Program-made: the position numbers and the translations under genes
Source: GCA-2711565 sp963664245
Lineage (GTDB): Bacteria; Bacteroidota; Bacteroidia; Bacteroidales; GCA-2711565
Direction: 5' to 3'
Length of the DNA: 64,000 bases
Assembly: GCA_963664245.1 (NCBI GenBank)
Contig: OY760934.1
Span: 3,224,001-3,288,000 of the forward strand
Notes under the pieces: model-generated
What the model saw: the letters and a program-made list of their open reading frames with translations, nothing else
Database searches by the model: none
Told to the model about the DNA's origin: nothing
In this document: positions 16,382 through 24,996 of the stretch, one piece after another
How positions within the stretch are numbered: position 1 is the first letter of the stretch
Layout: the number at the start of each line of letters is the position of its first letter

Positions 16382-19054
16382 TTATTTGCTAATGGTAAGA
16401 GTTTTCTTTAAGCGCAAATCCCTTGAAGAAGTTCCGATCATGATCCTGAAATCGCCAGGTTCTACAACTTCTTCCATTTTGCGGTTAAACATTTTTAGCA
16501 AATCGGGTTCAATAAAAAAACAAATTTCCTTTTCTTCTCCTGCTTTTAAACGAACACGTTTAAAGCCTTTCAGTTCCATCACCGGTTGGGCAACCGTGGC
16601 CAGGAGATCGCGAATATAAAGCTGTACAACTTCATCGCCATCTCTGTCTCCGGTGTTTTTTATATTAAACCATACACGCGTTGATTCATTCTGGGAAATA
16701 GTGTCCTTTTCAAAATGCAGATTGCTGTACGTAAATTGGGTGTAGCTTAGTCCGTAGCCGAACGGGAATAACGGAAGCCCGCTGAGGTTGTTGTAATCGT
16801 CGCCTCTCCCGGTAGGTTTGTGGTTGTACACCAGAGGTAGTTGTGCTTCGGAAATTGGGAAAGTAACCGGCAAACGACCGGCCGGGTTGTAATCGCCAAA
16901 CAATACGTCGGCCACGGCATGTCCGCCTTCTTCGCCCGGATACCAAACGCCAAGTATGGCTGGAACCCGATTCATCCAGTTTGTCATGGTAACGGCACTT
17001 CCACCCACAATAACAACAATAACGGGTTTGCCTGTTTTGGCAATTTCTCCGATCAGGGTTTCCTGATGGCCGGGAAGGGCAAGCGAAGCCCTGTCCTGAA
17101 ATTCACCTTCGTTAATCCCAACCACGACAATCGCGGCTTCTGCTTTTTGAACCGTGGCAACAGACTTTTGTATTTTTTCTTGCCAGTTATCATCAACGCC
17201 CACGTTCCATACCAGCCTGATTTTCGCATTCCCAACGGGTTCGTAAAATTCAACGTTGAGGTCGTAGGTTTTATTTTTTTCAAAATGAAAATCTGCCAAA
17301 CTTGTACTGTAAGTTAGCTTGTCCCATCGGTCAATCAGAAGTTTCCCGTTTATAAACAAGCGGTAACCGTCGTTACCGTCAAGGCCGATTTTAAACGTGC
17401 CGGATTCGGGCGAAGTAATTTTTCCGCTCCACCTGACGGAATAAAAATCGTTTTCAAGTTTAGGGTTTGGCGAAAAAAGCGTCCATTGAAAATCAACTTT
17501 TTTGTCAATTCGTGTTAGTGTTGGTTCGCCGCTGAAAGTAAGGTTGTTAAAATATTCGCCTTTTATTCCCTTTGCCTTTTTATGGTTGAATGTGTTCGAT
17601 AAACAATTTTCGGGAACCGTTACCCATTCGATGGTATTTCTCCCGCAGCCTTCAGCATAAAGGACTTTGCTGTTCTTCCCCAGTTTTTGTTTAATCCCTT
17701 CCAGGATTGATATCTTGCCATTTCCGGGGCCACTGTAGCCACCAAAACGAGCTTCATTTGCATCGGTGCCGATCACGGCAATCGATCGTATGTTCTTGTT
17801 TAAGGGAAGAATCCCTTGGTCGTTTTTTATCAAAACAATCGATTCTCTGGCAGCTTGCCGGGCCAATTCTTTATGTTCGGAAATATCTTTTTTAATAAGG
17901 GTTTCCGAAACATAAGGGTGTTCGAACAAGCCTAATTCAAACTTGGCTTTTAATACTCTTCCAACGGCTTCATCAATTACTTTTTTGTCAATTCGACCGT
18001 CGAGAAAAGGAGGGATGAACAGCTCATAATGTTTGTAAGCGGTTTGAAAAATTACGTCCAACCCGCCCGTGATAGCCTGTTCGGACGAGCTTGGGTAATC
18101 GGGCGAGGTGTAATGCAATACGTTGGCTCCGCCAACGGCACTGGCATCTGAAATAATGAACCCCTCAAAGCCCCATTCTTTTTTTACTTTTTCGTTTAAG
18201 AGCCAATGGCTCGATGAGCAGGCTTCGCCATCCAGCGAATTGTAAGAGGTCATCACTGACCGTGTTCCTCCTTTGCTAAAAACTTCTTTGAAAGGAGGGA
18301 AATGAATTTCTTCCAAAAAGCGTTCGCTCATGTGAATGGGATAGCTATCGCGCCCGCCGTCGCCCACATTGGCGATGAGGTGTTTGGGTGTGGTAATGAT
18401 TCCGTTTTCTTCAAAGGGCGAAACAAAAGCGAGAGCCATTTTTGAGGTGAGAAAAGGGTCTTCTCCGTAGGTTTCTTCAACACGCCCCCAGCGGACATCG
18501 CTGGCAATGTTAATTACCGGCGAAAGGATTTGACGTATTCCCCTGATTTTGCTTTCTTCGACAATAACACTTGAAATTTCTTTCATCAGCTCTGTGTCCC
18601 ATGTTGCCGCTAAACCAATGGCTTGAGGAAAAACAGTGCATCCTTCCAGAACCAGTCCGTGGAGAGCTTCGCTAAAAGCAATAATTGGGATGCCGAGGCG
18701 GGTTTCTTCCACAAAATATTTTTGCATTTTGTTGATTCTTCGTGCCAGTGAAGCAGCACTTTCCGAGGCATCGTAATTTAATATTTGTCCTGCCACATTC
18801 CCATCCTGCGAGGCCGCCCCGAATTGAAACCCAAAGGCTCCGTAACGGTATCGGTTCGGATCATTGCTATCGAAGTCTTCAGGGATCATAAATAATTGCC
18901 AGAATTTTTCTTCCGGACTCATTCGTTGTAGCAAATCCTGAACCCGTTCATCGATTGATAAATCCGGGTTTTTGTATGGGGGAACCTCCTGGGCGAACCC
19001 GCATACACGGAAAATCAATAGCAGTAGAACGGTATAAAAAAATGAGATGCGCAT
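16382..19054 (-). CDS. Glycoside hydrolase family 3 with PA14 insert (beta-glucosidase/xylosidase type)
   Basis: The 890-aa secreted enzyme has a signal peptide (about 1-21, ending CGFAQ), then the GH3 N-terminal barrel with GEDPFLTSKMA, PKHLIAN and the nucleophile D303 (GFIISDASAV). The GH3 C-terminal domain (from about 400, IAVIGTDANEARFGGYSGP) is interrupted by a PA14 module (about 490-620, FKIGLDGNDGYRLFINGKLL). A fibronectin III-like domain ends the protein (DGDEVVQLYIRD). This arrangement is common in beta-glucosidases, xylosidases and N-acetylglucosaminidases; the exact sugar is not decidable here. The start codon directly follows the fucosidase stop, so the two are co-expressed. Confidence 0.95.
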   Translation of the reverse strand: MRISFFYTVLLLLIFRVCGFAQEVPPYKNPDLSIDERVQDLLQRMSPEEKFWQLFMIPEDFDSNDPNRYRYGAFGFQFGAASQDGNVAGQILNYDASESAASLARRINKMQKYFVEETRLGIPIIAFSEALHGLVLEGCTVFPQAIGLAATWDTELMKEISSVIVEESKIRGIRQILSPVINIASDVRWGRVEETYGEDPFLTSKMALAFVSPFEENGIITTPKHLIANVGDGGRDSYPIHMSERFLEEIHFPPFKEVFSKGGTRSVMTSYNSLDGEACSSSHWLLNEKVKKEWGFEGFIISDASAVGGANVLHYTSPDYPSSSEQAITGGLDVIFQTAYKHYELFIPPFLDGRIDKKVIDEAVGRVLKAKFELGLFEHPYVSETLIKKDISEHKELARQAARESIVLIKNDQGILPLNKNIRSIAVIGTDANEARFGGYSGPGNGKISILEGIKQKLGKNSKVLYAEGCGRNTIEWVTVPENCLSNTFNHKKAKGIKGEYFNNLTFSGEPTLTRIDKKVDFQWTLFSPNPKLENDFYSVRWSGKITSPESGTFKIGLDGNDGYRLFINGKLLIDRWDKLTYSTSLADFHFEKNKTYDLNVEFYEPVGNAKIRLVWNVGVDDNWQEKIQKSVATVQKAEAAIVVVGINEGEFQDRASLALPGHQETLIGEIAKTGKPVIVVIVGGSAVTMTNWMNRVPAILGVWYPGEEGGHAVADVLFGDYNPAGRLPVTFPISEAQLPLVYNHKPTGRGDDYNNLSGLPLFPFGYGLSYTQFTYSNLHFEKDTISQNESTRVWFNIKNTGDRDGDEVVQLYIRDLLATVAQPVMELKGFKRVRLKAGEEKEICFFIEPDLLKMFNRKMEEVVEPGDFRIMIGTSSRDLRLKKTLTISK

Positions 19055-20503
19055 TTATTCGGTTATTTTAAGTGTTACGGCATATTTGCCAAAAATGCTG
19101 TTTTGTAGTTTTTTTGGAGAACTGATAAGGATGCCTTCTTTTTGTTGCTCCCATTTTAGTTTAACAGAAGGTGCTTTCAATAAATAAATCTTGCTTTTGG
19201 GCGAAATTGTAAGTCCTTTGAGCAGCAGGGAGGTTGGTAAAATCACCTCTTCCTTGCTTTCGGCTGATAAAATAAAGGCATATTTTGTTTTTTTGTTTTT
19301 CGACTGCAAATAAACAATTCTTCCTTTTTCATAAGGTTGAAGCGGAATGGTGTTGTATATGGCGGTTCCGTTTACGTTCATCCATTCGCCAATTTCTTTG
19401 AGCCGCTGATAGGCTGCATCTTCCCAGTCGCCTTCAGGGGAAGGGGCAATGTTTAACAGCAGGTTTCCTCCGCGCGATACAATTTTTATGAGCAGGTGGA
19501 TTAGCTCATTGGTTGGCTTGTACTCGTCGGTAGGGATGTAGCTCCATGAATATCCCATGGTAATGCACGACTCCCAGGGATGATCCAAAGGCTTCTCCGG
19601 AACCGTTTGTTCGGGGGTAACGTAGTTTTCAAATTCTCCCGAAACGGTACGGTCAACAATAAGGAGGCCGGGCTGGTGTTTTCGGGCCATCTTGGCGATG
19701 CGTGGCATATCAATGTTTTGGTCGTATGGGATGGTTCGTTGCCATTCAACCGTGGTATCTATGGATGAAAAAGGGCGAACCCAGCCGCCATCCAGCCAAA
19801 GGATGTCAACTTTTCCGTAACCGCTCATTAGTTCTTCGATTTGTCTGTAGGTAAAATCTTTGAAATCATTCCACCGCTCGGGATATTTCGCGGGATCGTA
19901 GGTTACATTGCGGGTTTTGGGCGGGAAGTACGGCCACCAATAATAATCGCAATGCCAGTCGGGTTTTGAGAAATAGGCACCAACCATAAAACCTTCTTCC
20001 CTGAATGCATTAAAAATTTCTTTGGTTACATTGCTCCGGGGATTTGACGAGAAAGGGGTCTTGGGCGAAGTGATGGTATAATCGGTTTCTTTGCTGTCGA
20101 ACATGCAAAATCCGTCGTGGTGTTTTGTGGTGAACACCAGGTATTTCATTCCGGCAGCTTTGGCCGCTTTGGCCCATTTCTCCGGGTTAAAGTCGCTTGG
20201 GTTAAAGGTGGTTTGAAGGTTCTCGTATGCCTTTACATATTCATAATAATTAGCGGCATAGGGCCCACGGCGAATACACCAGTTTTCGTCTTCGGGACAA
20301 AGGCTCCAGCTTTCCACAATTCCCCATTGACTGTAGGTTCCCCAATGCATTAACAACCCGAATTTTATATCTTTCCAGTGGTTCAGTTTTTTCAATACTA
20401 AATTATCTTTTGGCCATACATACCCTTTGCTTAGGTTGTGTTCCTGGGCATTAACAAGGTAAACAGCAATTAGTAACAATACAACAATTAAGCTTTTTTT
20501 CAT
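19055..20503 (-). CDS. Alpha-L-fucosidase, glycoside hydrolase family 29
   Basis: A 482-aa secreted enzyme that removes alpha-linked L-fucose. The start MKKSLIVVLLLIAVYLVNAQ (ATG 20501-20503) gives a clean signal peptide; a longer frame to 20542 would bury it. GH29 hallmarks: FGLLMHWGTYSQWG (about 48-61), VFTTKHHDGFCMFDS (about 123-137) and the nucleophile D238 in VDILWLDGGW. It is first in a two-gene unit with the GH3 enzyme (0 bp apart), so both probably work on one fucosylated glycan in the periplasm or outside. No SusCD pair, sulfatase or regulator accompanies them here. Confidence 0.95.
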   Translation of the reverse strand: MKKSLIVVLLLIAVYLVNAQEHNLSKGYVWPKDNLVLKKLNHWKDIKFGLLMHWGTYSQWGIVESWSLCPEDENWCIRRGPYAANYYEYVKAYENLQTTFNPSDFNPEKWAKAAKAAGMKYLVFTTKHHDGFCMFDSKETDYTITSPKTPFSSNPRSNVTKEIFNAFREEGFMVGAYFSKPDWHCDYYWWPYFPPKTRNVTYDPAKYPERWNDFKDFTYRQIEELMSGYGKVDILWLDGGWVRPFSSIDTTVEWQRTIPYDQNIDMPRIAKMARKHQPGLLIVDRTVSGEFENYVTPEQTVPEKPLDHPWESCITMGYSWSYIPTDEYKPTNELIHLLIKIVSRGGNLLLNIAPSPEGDWEDAAYQRLKEIGEWMNVNGTAIYNTIPLQPYEKGRIVYLQSKNKKTKYAFILSAESKEEVILPTSLLLKGLTISPKSKIYLLKAPSVKLKWEQQKEGILISSPKKLQNSIFGKYAVTLKITE

Positions 20504-20654
20504 GGATAAAAGTTTTAATGATTTTCCCGGTTCCATAAACAAATTTAAACTTGTTCACGCAAATAAAAAATGAAAGAACTGCTATTTTATGATTTTGTTA
20601 ACAGTTTTTCAGCAAGGTAGGTGTTATTTTTGTTTTTTAGAGAAGAAACGACTG
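20504..20654. promoter_or_regulatory. Divergent promoter region between the fucosidase gene and msrA
   Basis: On the minus strand, TAAATTTG (read from 20547 to 20540) fits the -7 consensus for the fucosidase gene. On the plus strand, TATTTTTG at 20625-20632 fits for msrA. Neither has a convincing TTTG box at the usual 19-nt spacing, so only the -7 elements are supported. Confidence 0.35.
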
Positions 20655-21197
20655 ATGATGAAAACAACTATTATTACACTGATCTTAATTTTAGGAATAA
20701 CAACAATGACATACTCGAACGATAAATACGAAAAAGCGACCTTTGGTGCCGGATGTTTTTGGGGCGTTGAAGATGCTTTTATGCAGTTGGAAGGCGTAAT
20801 CGAAACCACGGTTGGCTATCTTGGCGGAACGCTAGAAGATCCTTCGTACAAAGATGTTTGCACCGATAAAACCGGCCCTGCAGAGGTTGTCCAAATTATT
20901 TTTGATCCCTCAAAAGTGAGTTACGAACAATTGCTTGAGTTATTCTGGAAAATCCATAATCCGACCCAGCTAAACCGCCAGGGGCCGGATGTGGGGACGC
21001 AATATCGCTCCGCTATTTTTTATCATAACGAAGCCCAAAAACAAATGGCGGAAAAATCGAAAGAAGCACTGGTGCAAAGCGGAAAATACGATCGTCCAGT
21101 AGTAACTGAAATTACTCCTGCTTCTACTTTTTATAAAGCCGAGGAATATCACCAGGAGTACCTGAAAAAGAACGGGCATTCTTCTTGTCACTTTTAG
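20655..21197 (+). CDS. msrA: Peptide-methionine (S)-S-oxide reductase MsrA, exported
   Basis: The enzyme reduces the S-form of methionine sulfoxide in proteins. The catalytic Cys is C34 in GAGCFWGVED, followed by TVGYLGGTLEDPSYKDVC and GTQYRSAIFYHN; the ending EEYHQEYLKKN is standard. The start at tandem ATGs 20655/20658 gives a signal peptide (TTIITLILILGITTMTYSN), so it should act in the periplasm. An upstream in-frame extension to 20589 would hide that signal. The 3' end overlaps the convergent msrB stop by 4 bp; the paired enzyme handles the R-form. Confidence 0.95.
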   Translation: MMKTTIITLILILGITTMTYSNDKYEKATFGAGCFWGVEDAFMQLEGVIETTVGYLGGTLEDPSYKDVCTDKTGPAEVVQIIFDPSKVSYEQLLELFWKIHNPTQLNRQGPDVGTQYRSAIFYHNEAQKQMAEKSKEALVQSGKYDRPVVTEITPASTFYKAEEYHQEYLKKNGHSSCHF

Positions 21198-21718
21198 TTT
21201 TCTTTTTTCTTGTGCGGTTTAAACTCCAAAGCGGCCGAGTTGATGCAATATCTCAATCCGGTTGGTTTTGGCCCGTCGTTAAAAACGTGCCCGAGGTGAC
21301 CGCCACAAACGGCGCATTGTATTTCGGTGCGAACCATGCCGTGCGAAGTGTCTAACACTTCTTTTATATTTTTGGCTTTGGCCGGTTCGTAAAAACTGGG
21401 CCACCCGCAACCCGAATTAAATTTGCTGTCCGATTCAAATAATTTGGCTCCGCAACCCGCGCAAAAATAAGTTCCAGGTTCAAAATGTTCGTCATAAATT
21501 CCGGTAAAAGGACGTTCAGTTCCTCTTAAACGTAAAACATTGAACTGCATAGGTGTGAGTTTTTTTCTCCATTCCTCGTCAGTTTTAACCACTTTTTGAT
21601 TGTTGCTTTCGCTATTTTTGTGCATCTTTATTCTTTCTTTTGATGTTTGGTTTTGTTTCACTGTACAGGATAGTGTTACGACAATTAGGGAAAACCATAA
21701 AATGATAAATCTTTTCAT
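21194..21718 (-). CDS. msrB: Peptide-methionine (R)-S-oxide reductase MsrB, lipoprotein
   Basis: A 174-aa enzyme that reduces the R-form of methionine sulfoxide. Zinc ligands lie in CAGCG and CAVCGGH, and the catalytic Cys in LRYCINSAALEF. The start at ATG 21716-21718 exposes a lipoprotein signal (LIVVTLSC), so it is probably anchored in the envelope, as its neighbour MsrA is also exported. GCGWPSFYEPA and the terminal lysines are typical. It is convergent with msrA with overlapping stops, and divergent from the purine nucleoside phosphorylase gene. Confidence 0.95.
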   Translation of the reverse strand: MKRFIILWFSLIVVTLSCTVKQNQTSKERIKMHKNSESNNQKVVKTDEEWRKKLTPMQFNVLRLRGTERPFTGIYDEHFEPGTYFCAGCGAKLFESDSKFNSGCGWPSFYEPAKAKNIKEVLDTSHGMVRTEIQCAVCGGHLGHVFNDGPKPTGLRYCINSAALEFKPHKKKEN

Positions 21719-21743
21719 TATTATTCTGAATATCTCTAATGCC

Positions 21744-21773
21744 CAAAAATACAACGAAGACTAGGCATTCAAT
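21744..21773 (-). promoter_or_regulatory. Promoter of msrB
   Basis: On the minus strand, ATTG (21773-21770), 18 nt and TATTTTTG (21751-21744) fit the Bacteroidota consensus with one mismatch. The leader to the ATG at 21718 is about 20 nt. Confidence 0.5.
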
Positions 21774-21798
21774 AATTTTTAACAATAATTTAAGCTTT

Positions 21799-22617
21799 AT
21801 GATGCAGGATTTGAATACTACCGTAAATTTTTTAAAAGACCAGGGGCTTGATGCTCCTGAAATAGGAATTGTTTTAGGGACCGGACTTGGAAAACTGGTG
21901 GATCACATAGACATTCAAAGAGAAATTGATTATGCCGATATCCCGAATTTCCCAGTTTCAACGGTTGAATTCCATAAAGGAAAATTAATATACGGCACCT
22001 TGGAAGGCAAAAAAGTAATGGCCATGCAGGGCCGTTTTCACTATTACGAAGGCTATTCGTTTCGGGAGCTGACTTTTCCCATTCGTGTGATGAAACTCTT
22101 GGGGGTAAGATTATTATTGTTGTCGAACGCTTGCGGATCAATGAATACTGCTTTTGAAAAAGCGACCCTGATGCTTCTTGACGATCATATTGACCTTTTG
22201 CCCGGTAATCCGTTGGTTGGTAGAAACTACGGTGAGATGGGGCCTCGTTTCCCAGATATGAGCCGACCGTACGATCGGGAAATAAACAACCAGCTTCATG
22301 AAATTGCTGACAAAAACGGGATTGTTTTAAACGAAGGGGTTTATGTAGCTGTTTGCGGTCCAAACCTTGAAACCCGTGCCGAATACCGTTTTTTGCGAAC
22401 CATTGGAGCCGATGTTGTTGGGATGTCGACGGTTCCGGAAGTTATTGTTGCCAATCAGGTGGGCTTGAAGTGTGCGGCAATTTCGGTAATTACCGATGAG
22501 TGCGATCCGGATAACCTGGTGGCAGCCGATATCAACGATATCCTGGAAAGTGCTTCAAGGGCTGAAGATGATTTGATTGTGTTGTTTAAAGAATTGATTA
22601 AAGAAGTGAAATTATAA
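21799..22617 (+). CDS. Purine nucleoside phosphorylase (inosine/guanosine type)
   Basis: The trimeric-type enzyme splits inosine and guanosine with phosphate for purine salvage. Family motifs are IGIVLGTGLGKLVD (phosphate loop), MQGRFHYYEGYSF, LLLSNACGSMN, and CGPNLETRAEYRFLRTIGAD followed by VGMSTVPEVI. The length (272 aa) is normal. Two adjacent ATGs (21799, 21802) are possible starts; the longer frame to 21739 crosses the msrB promoter and is not credible. A GC-rich palindromic element follows the stop. Confidence 0.95.
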   Translation: MMQDLNTTVNFLKDQGLDAPEIGIVLGTGLGKLVDHIDIQREIDYADIPNFPVSTVEFHKGKLIYGTLEGKKVMAMQGRFHYYEGYSFRELTFPIRVMKLLGVRLLLLSNACGSMNTAFEKATLMLLDDHIDLLPGNPLVGRNYGEMGPRFPDMSRPYDREINNQLHEIADKNGIVLNEGVYVAVCGPNLETRAEYRFLRTIGADVVGMSTVPEVIVANQVGLKCAAISVITDECDPDNLVAADINDILESASRAEDDLIVLFKELIKEVKL

Positions 22618-22619
22618 AT

Positions 22620-22686
22620 AACGAGGCCGGATTCGGAGAGATTAGCCGAATCAATTGCAAGTAGTGAGGCTCGGCCTCGTCACTAC
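22620..22686. repeat. Compound palindromic element between convergent genes
   Basis: ACGAGGCCG (22621-22629) pairs with CGGCCTCGT (22672-22680). Inside, GATTCGG (22630-22636) pairs with CCGAATC (22646-22652). A competing stem pairs GTAGTGAGGC (22661-22670) with GCCTCGTCACTAC (22674-22686), so two folds exclude each other. It is GC-rich against an A/T-rich background and has no clear T-tract, so it may be a REP-like element or a two-way terminator. Confidence 0.5.
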
Positions 22687-22690
22687 AAAG

Positions 22691-23212
22691 TTACTTATTC
22701 TTTTTAAGTTTTTTTATGATCTTCCGGCTCATGGCTTTAAACCCGGCACTTCCTTCTTCGTAGTGAAATTCAATGATGCTCAATAATTCATTTTTCATTT
22801 CAGGATAAATGGCCGTACATCCATAAATAATATTCATTGAATAAACCCTTAGAGCAATTTCTATTGCCGAATTTTCCAGACAGTTAAAACAAACATTAAG
22901 GAGTTGCCCGAGTTGTTCTTCAGTTAAAACTTTCCAGGCTCCTTGAAACATTTTTAGTATTCCCCGGTTCAAACCCTGGTTGTTTGAGTTGATAAGAATT
23001 TGAATTAATTCTCCGGTGTATTTATGGATAGGTTCCGGGTTCATTTCGTATGCAATGGACATTGCACGGGTGATACGCATGGCAAACACGGCTTCCTGTT
23101 TAGGGATTTCGGCAATAAATTCTTCAAGAATTTCGGGTTTTTGAATCATCATTTGTGCAGCCAGCTCTGCAGTAGGACGGTGGCTGTCGGGGAGAATATC
23201 TTTAATGTTCAT
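22691..23212 (-). CDS. HEAT-like helical protein, function unknown
   Basis: The 173-aa cytoplasmic protein is predicted all-helical, with repeated hydrophobic patterns (PEILEEFIAEIP, KQEAVFAMRITRAMSIAYE, QGLNRGILKMFQG, ENSAIEIALRVYSMNIIYG). This resembles adenylosuccinate lyase- or HEAT-type scaffolds. It ends in a basic tail (MSRKIIKKLKKNK). I do not recognise a catalytic motif. It is the last gene of a tightly packed minus-strand run; its ATG directly precedes the stop of the small membrane protein gene. Confidence 0.75.
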   Translation of the reverse strand: MNIKDILPDSHRPTAELAAQMMIQKPEILEEFIAEIPKQEAVFAMRITRAMSIAYEMNPEPIHKYTGELIQILINSNNQGLNRGILKMFQGAWKVLTEEQLGQLLNVCFNCLENSAIEIALRVYSMNIIYGCTAIYPEMKNELLSIIEFHYEEGSAGFKAMSRKIIKKLKKNK

Positions 23213-23587
23213 TTATGATCTGATATAAAGGCAAAACAATCCCATTACGCTAAACAAAATCACGTCCGCAATGTAACTGAATAAGGAAAGGTGAAGCATG
23301 TAGCCTGAAATTCCAATGATTACGGCAAGCGTAAGTAGTCCGAAAGAATAACCTCCTAACACGTATCTGAAACGTTGCAGGTCTTTTGAGATTGACCAAA
23401 ATAAGGCTCCTGAGAGTATAAGCACTCCGCCCATGATACGGTTGACAAAAATAAAATAATCGTTGTCAACCCAAAAGTAGCCGATTCGCAACGAAATGAA
23501 GGTAGATTGTGTGGCGAACACCTTGATTACACCACCTACTAAAAACAGGAGGGCAAAAGCTTTTAATATAAGTCCTTTCGTGCTCAT
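23213..23587 (-). CDS. Small four-helix membrane protein, function unknown
   Basis: A 124-aa protein starting at ATG 23585-23587 (a longer frame to 23701 overlaps the neighbouring gene and adds a charged, non-conserved stretch). Four hydrophobic segments: about residues 7-24, 47-64, 76-94 and 102-121. The pattern resembles small DoxX/DUF4345-like membrane proteins, but I cannot assign a family firmly. It sits directly before the HEAT-like gene with no spacing. Confidence 0.65.
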   Translation of the reverse strand: MSTKGLILKAFALLFLVGGVIKVFATQSTFISLRIGYFWVDNDYFIFVNRIMGGVLILSGALFWSISKDLQRFRYVLGGYSFGLLTLAVIIGISGYMLHLSLFSYIADVILFSVMGLFCLYIRS

Positions 23588-23663
23588 GAATTTAAATTTA
23601 AATAAAGATAGATTATTTTTTTTGTTGGTTGTCAGTTTGTTGAAAAATAAGTGCCGGGGCAGA

Positions 23664-24182
23664 TTATTTTTCTTCCTTGAATCGTACAAATAATAATTCA
23701 TTCATGAGCTTTCCGTTTTTGAAAACAGCCTTTTTATGAACAGCCTCTAATTCGAACCCGCTTTTTTCAAGTACGCGGGCTGAGGTATTATTGCTTTCAA
23801 AAATACCAGCAAAAATCCGGACTATCTCGGTGTTGTTAAACGTATGTTGAACCAAGGTTTGCAAGGCTTCGGTGACAATTCCTTTGTTCCAGTGTTTTTC
23901 GGAGAGCCAGTAACCAACCTCGGCCGATCGCCAGTACACATCTGAATTTATAATGACCGCAATTCCTCCCACCGCTTCTCCATCTACTTCAATGGCAAAT
24001 AATAGATCGTTGCTTGGAGCAATATTTTTTAGCCAGTTTTTGGCGTCATTCGGGGTGTAGGGGTGTGGGAAAGCGTCGCGTAAGTTGTTCGCGATTTTTT
24101 TGTTATTGGCGTGTTTAACAATGCTTTCGGCATCATCCATGCGCCAGGGTCTGAGTTTACTATGTTTTAAGTGAAATTCCAT
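23664..24182 (-). CDS. GNAT N-acetyltransferase, RimJ/RimL type
   Basis: The 172-aa enzyme shows the RimJ/RimL fold: LKHSKLRPWRMDDAESIVKHANN at the start, VGGIAVIINSDVYWRSAEVGYWL and NKGIVTEALQTLVQH (acetyl-CoA loop region), then RIFAGIFESNNTSARVLEKSGF. Such enzymes acetylate protein N-termini or small amines; the substrate is unknown. The start at ATG 24180-24182 follows the neighbour's stop by one base. An earlier TTG-type start would overlap that gene. Confidence 0.9.
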   Translation of the reverse strand: MEFHLKHSKLRPWRMDDAESIVKHANNKKIANNLRDAFPHPYTPNDAKNWLKNIAPSNDLLFAIEVDGEAVGGIAVIINSDVYWRSAEVGYWLSEKHWNKGIVTEALQTLVQHTFNNTEIVRIFAGIFESNNTSARVLEKSGFELEAVHKKAVFKNGKLMNELLFVRFKEEK

Positions 24183-24183
24183 T

Positions 24184-24996
24184 TTATCCGCAATAGCCGG
24201 CAATCCGGCAGTAAATATGTTGAGGTTTCCAGTTAAATCCGTTGCCCAAGTGCATCCGGCTGGCTTCGCTTTTTATGTTTAGTCCCAATGATTTTAAATG
24301 CCTGACTCCGGCAATGTTTGAGTTTGGCAGAACCGACCGGTACTTACCTCGTGAATGTTTAAAGGTTAGTAAATTTTTTCCGGCTGTTTCGGTTAAAGCA
24401 ACAATAGGGCCATCTGTAAGGTTTTCAATATAAAAGCCTTCTATCTTTCCATTTTCAGATTTATAAACAAAAGCATTTTTGAGATGAGGTTTTAAAAGAA
24501 AGGATCGATTTTCGTTGGTGGCTTTAAAATCCAGTTTTAAGATTTCTGCTTCATTCTGTTTTTCAAAAGGACTTATGTTTGAATAATCGTTGGTGTTAAT
24601 TTGTTTGTGCTCGAAAAAGCTGTACGTTTCGTTTACCTCAAACCCCAGTTTTTTGTAAAGAACTTCGCCTTCTTTTGTTGCAATAAGCAGTATCGACGAA
24701 CATCTTTTGAACATTTCTTCAATCAGCTTTTCAGTGATTTTGCGCCCCAGTCCTTTCTTTTTGTCTTCGGGTCTTACAATAATAAACATGGCCCAGCCTA
24801 CGTTGGTATTGAAAAAGGCCTGTGCTGTGGCAATAATTGTTTCTTTGCGGGTAAGAACCAGTGGCATATAATATTCTTTACTAAAATGAGTCGCACAAAA
24901 TTTGTCAAATTCGATGTTCCAGTCATCAGGCGTGAAGCCTTTTAGATTACTGATTTCACTTTTTCTAAGTTCTCTTAATGTAAGATTTTCACACAT
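24184..24996 (-). CDS. Two-domain GNAT acetyltransferase (YitH-like C-terminal domain)
   Basis: The 270-aa protein has an N-terminal GNAT domain (about 1-140) with WAMFIIVRPEDKKKGLGRK as the acetyl-CoA loop and a C-terminal domain (about 150-260). The latter has FYIENLTDGPIVA and a late GNGFNWKPQHIYCRIAGYCG, typical of YitH-like acetyltransferases. The substrate is unknown. It overlaps the DUF3795 gene upstream by 8 bp and is one base from the RimL-like gene, so this run of small genes is one transcript. Confidence 0.87.
   Translation of the reverse strand: MCENLTLRELRKSEISNLKGFTPDDWNIEFDKFCATHFSKEYYMPLVLTRKETIIATAQAFFNTNVGWAMFIIVRPEDKKKGLGRKITEKLIEEMFKRCSSILLIATKEGEVLYKKLGFEVNETYSFFEHKQINTNDYSNISPFEKQNEAEILKLDFKATNENRSFLLKPHLKNAFVYKSENGKIEGFYIENLTDGPIVALTETAGKNLLTFKHSRGKYRSVLPNSNIAGVRHLKSLGLNIKSEASRMHLGNGFNWKPQHIYCRIAGYCG

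Noticed and set aside
21818..22363. Open frame of 181 codons on the minus strand
   Set aside because: Antisense to the purine nucleoside phosphorylase gene; no recognisable protein features.
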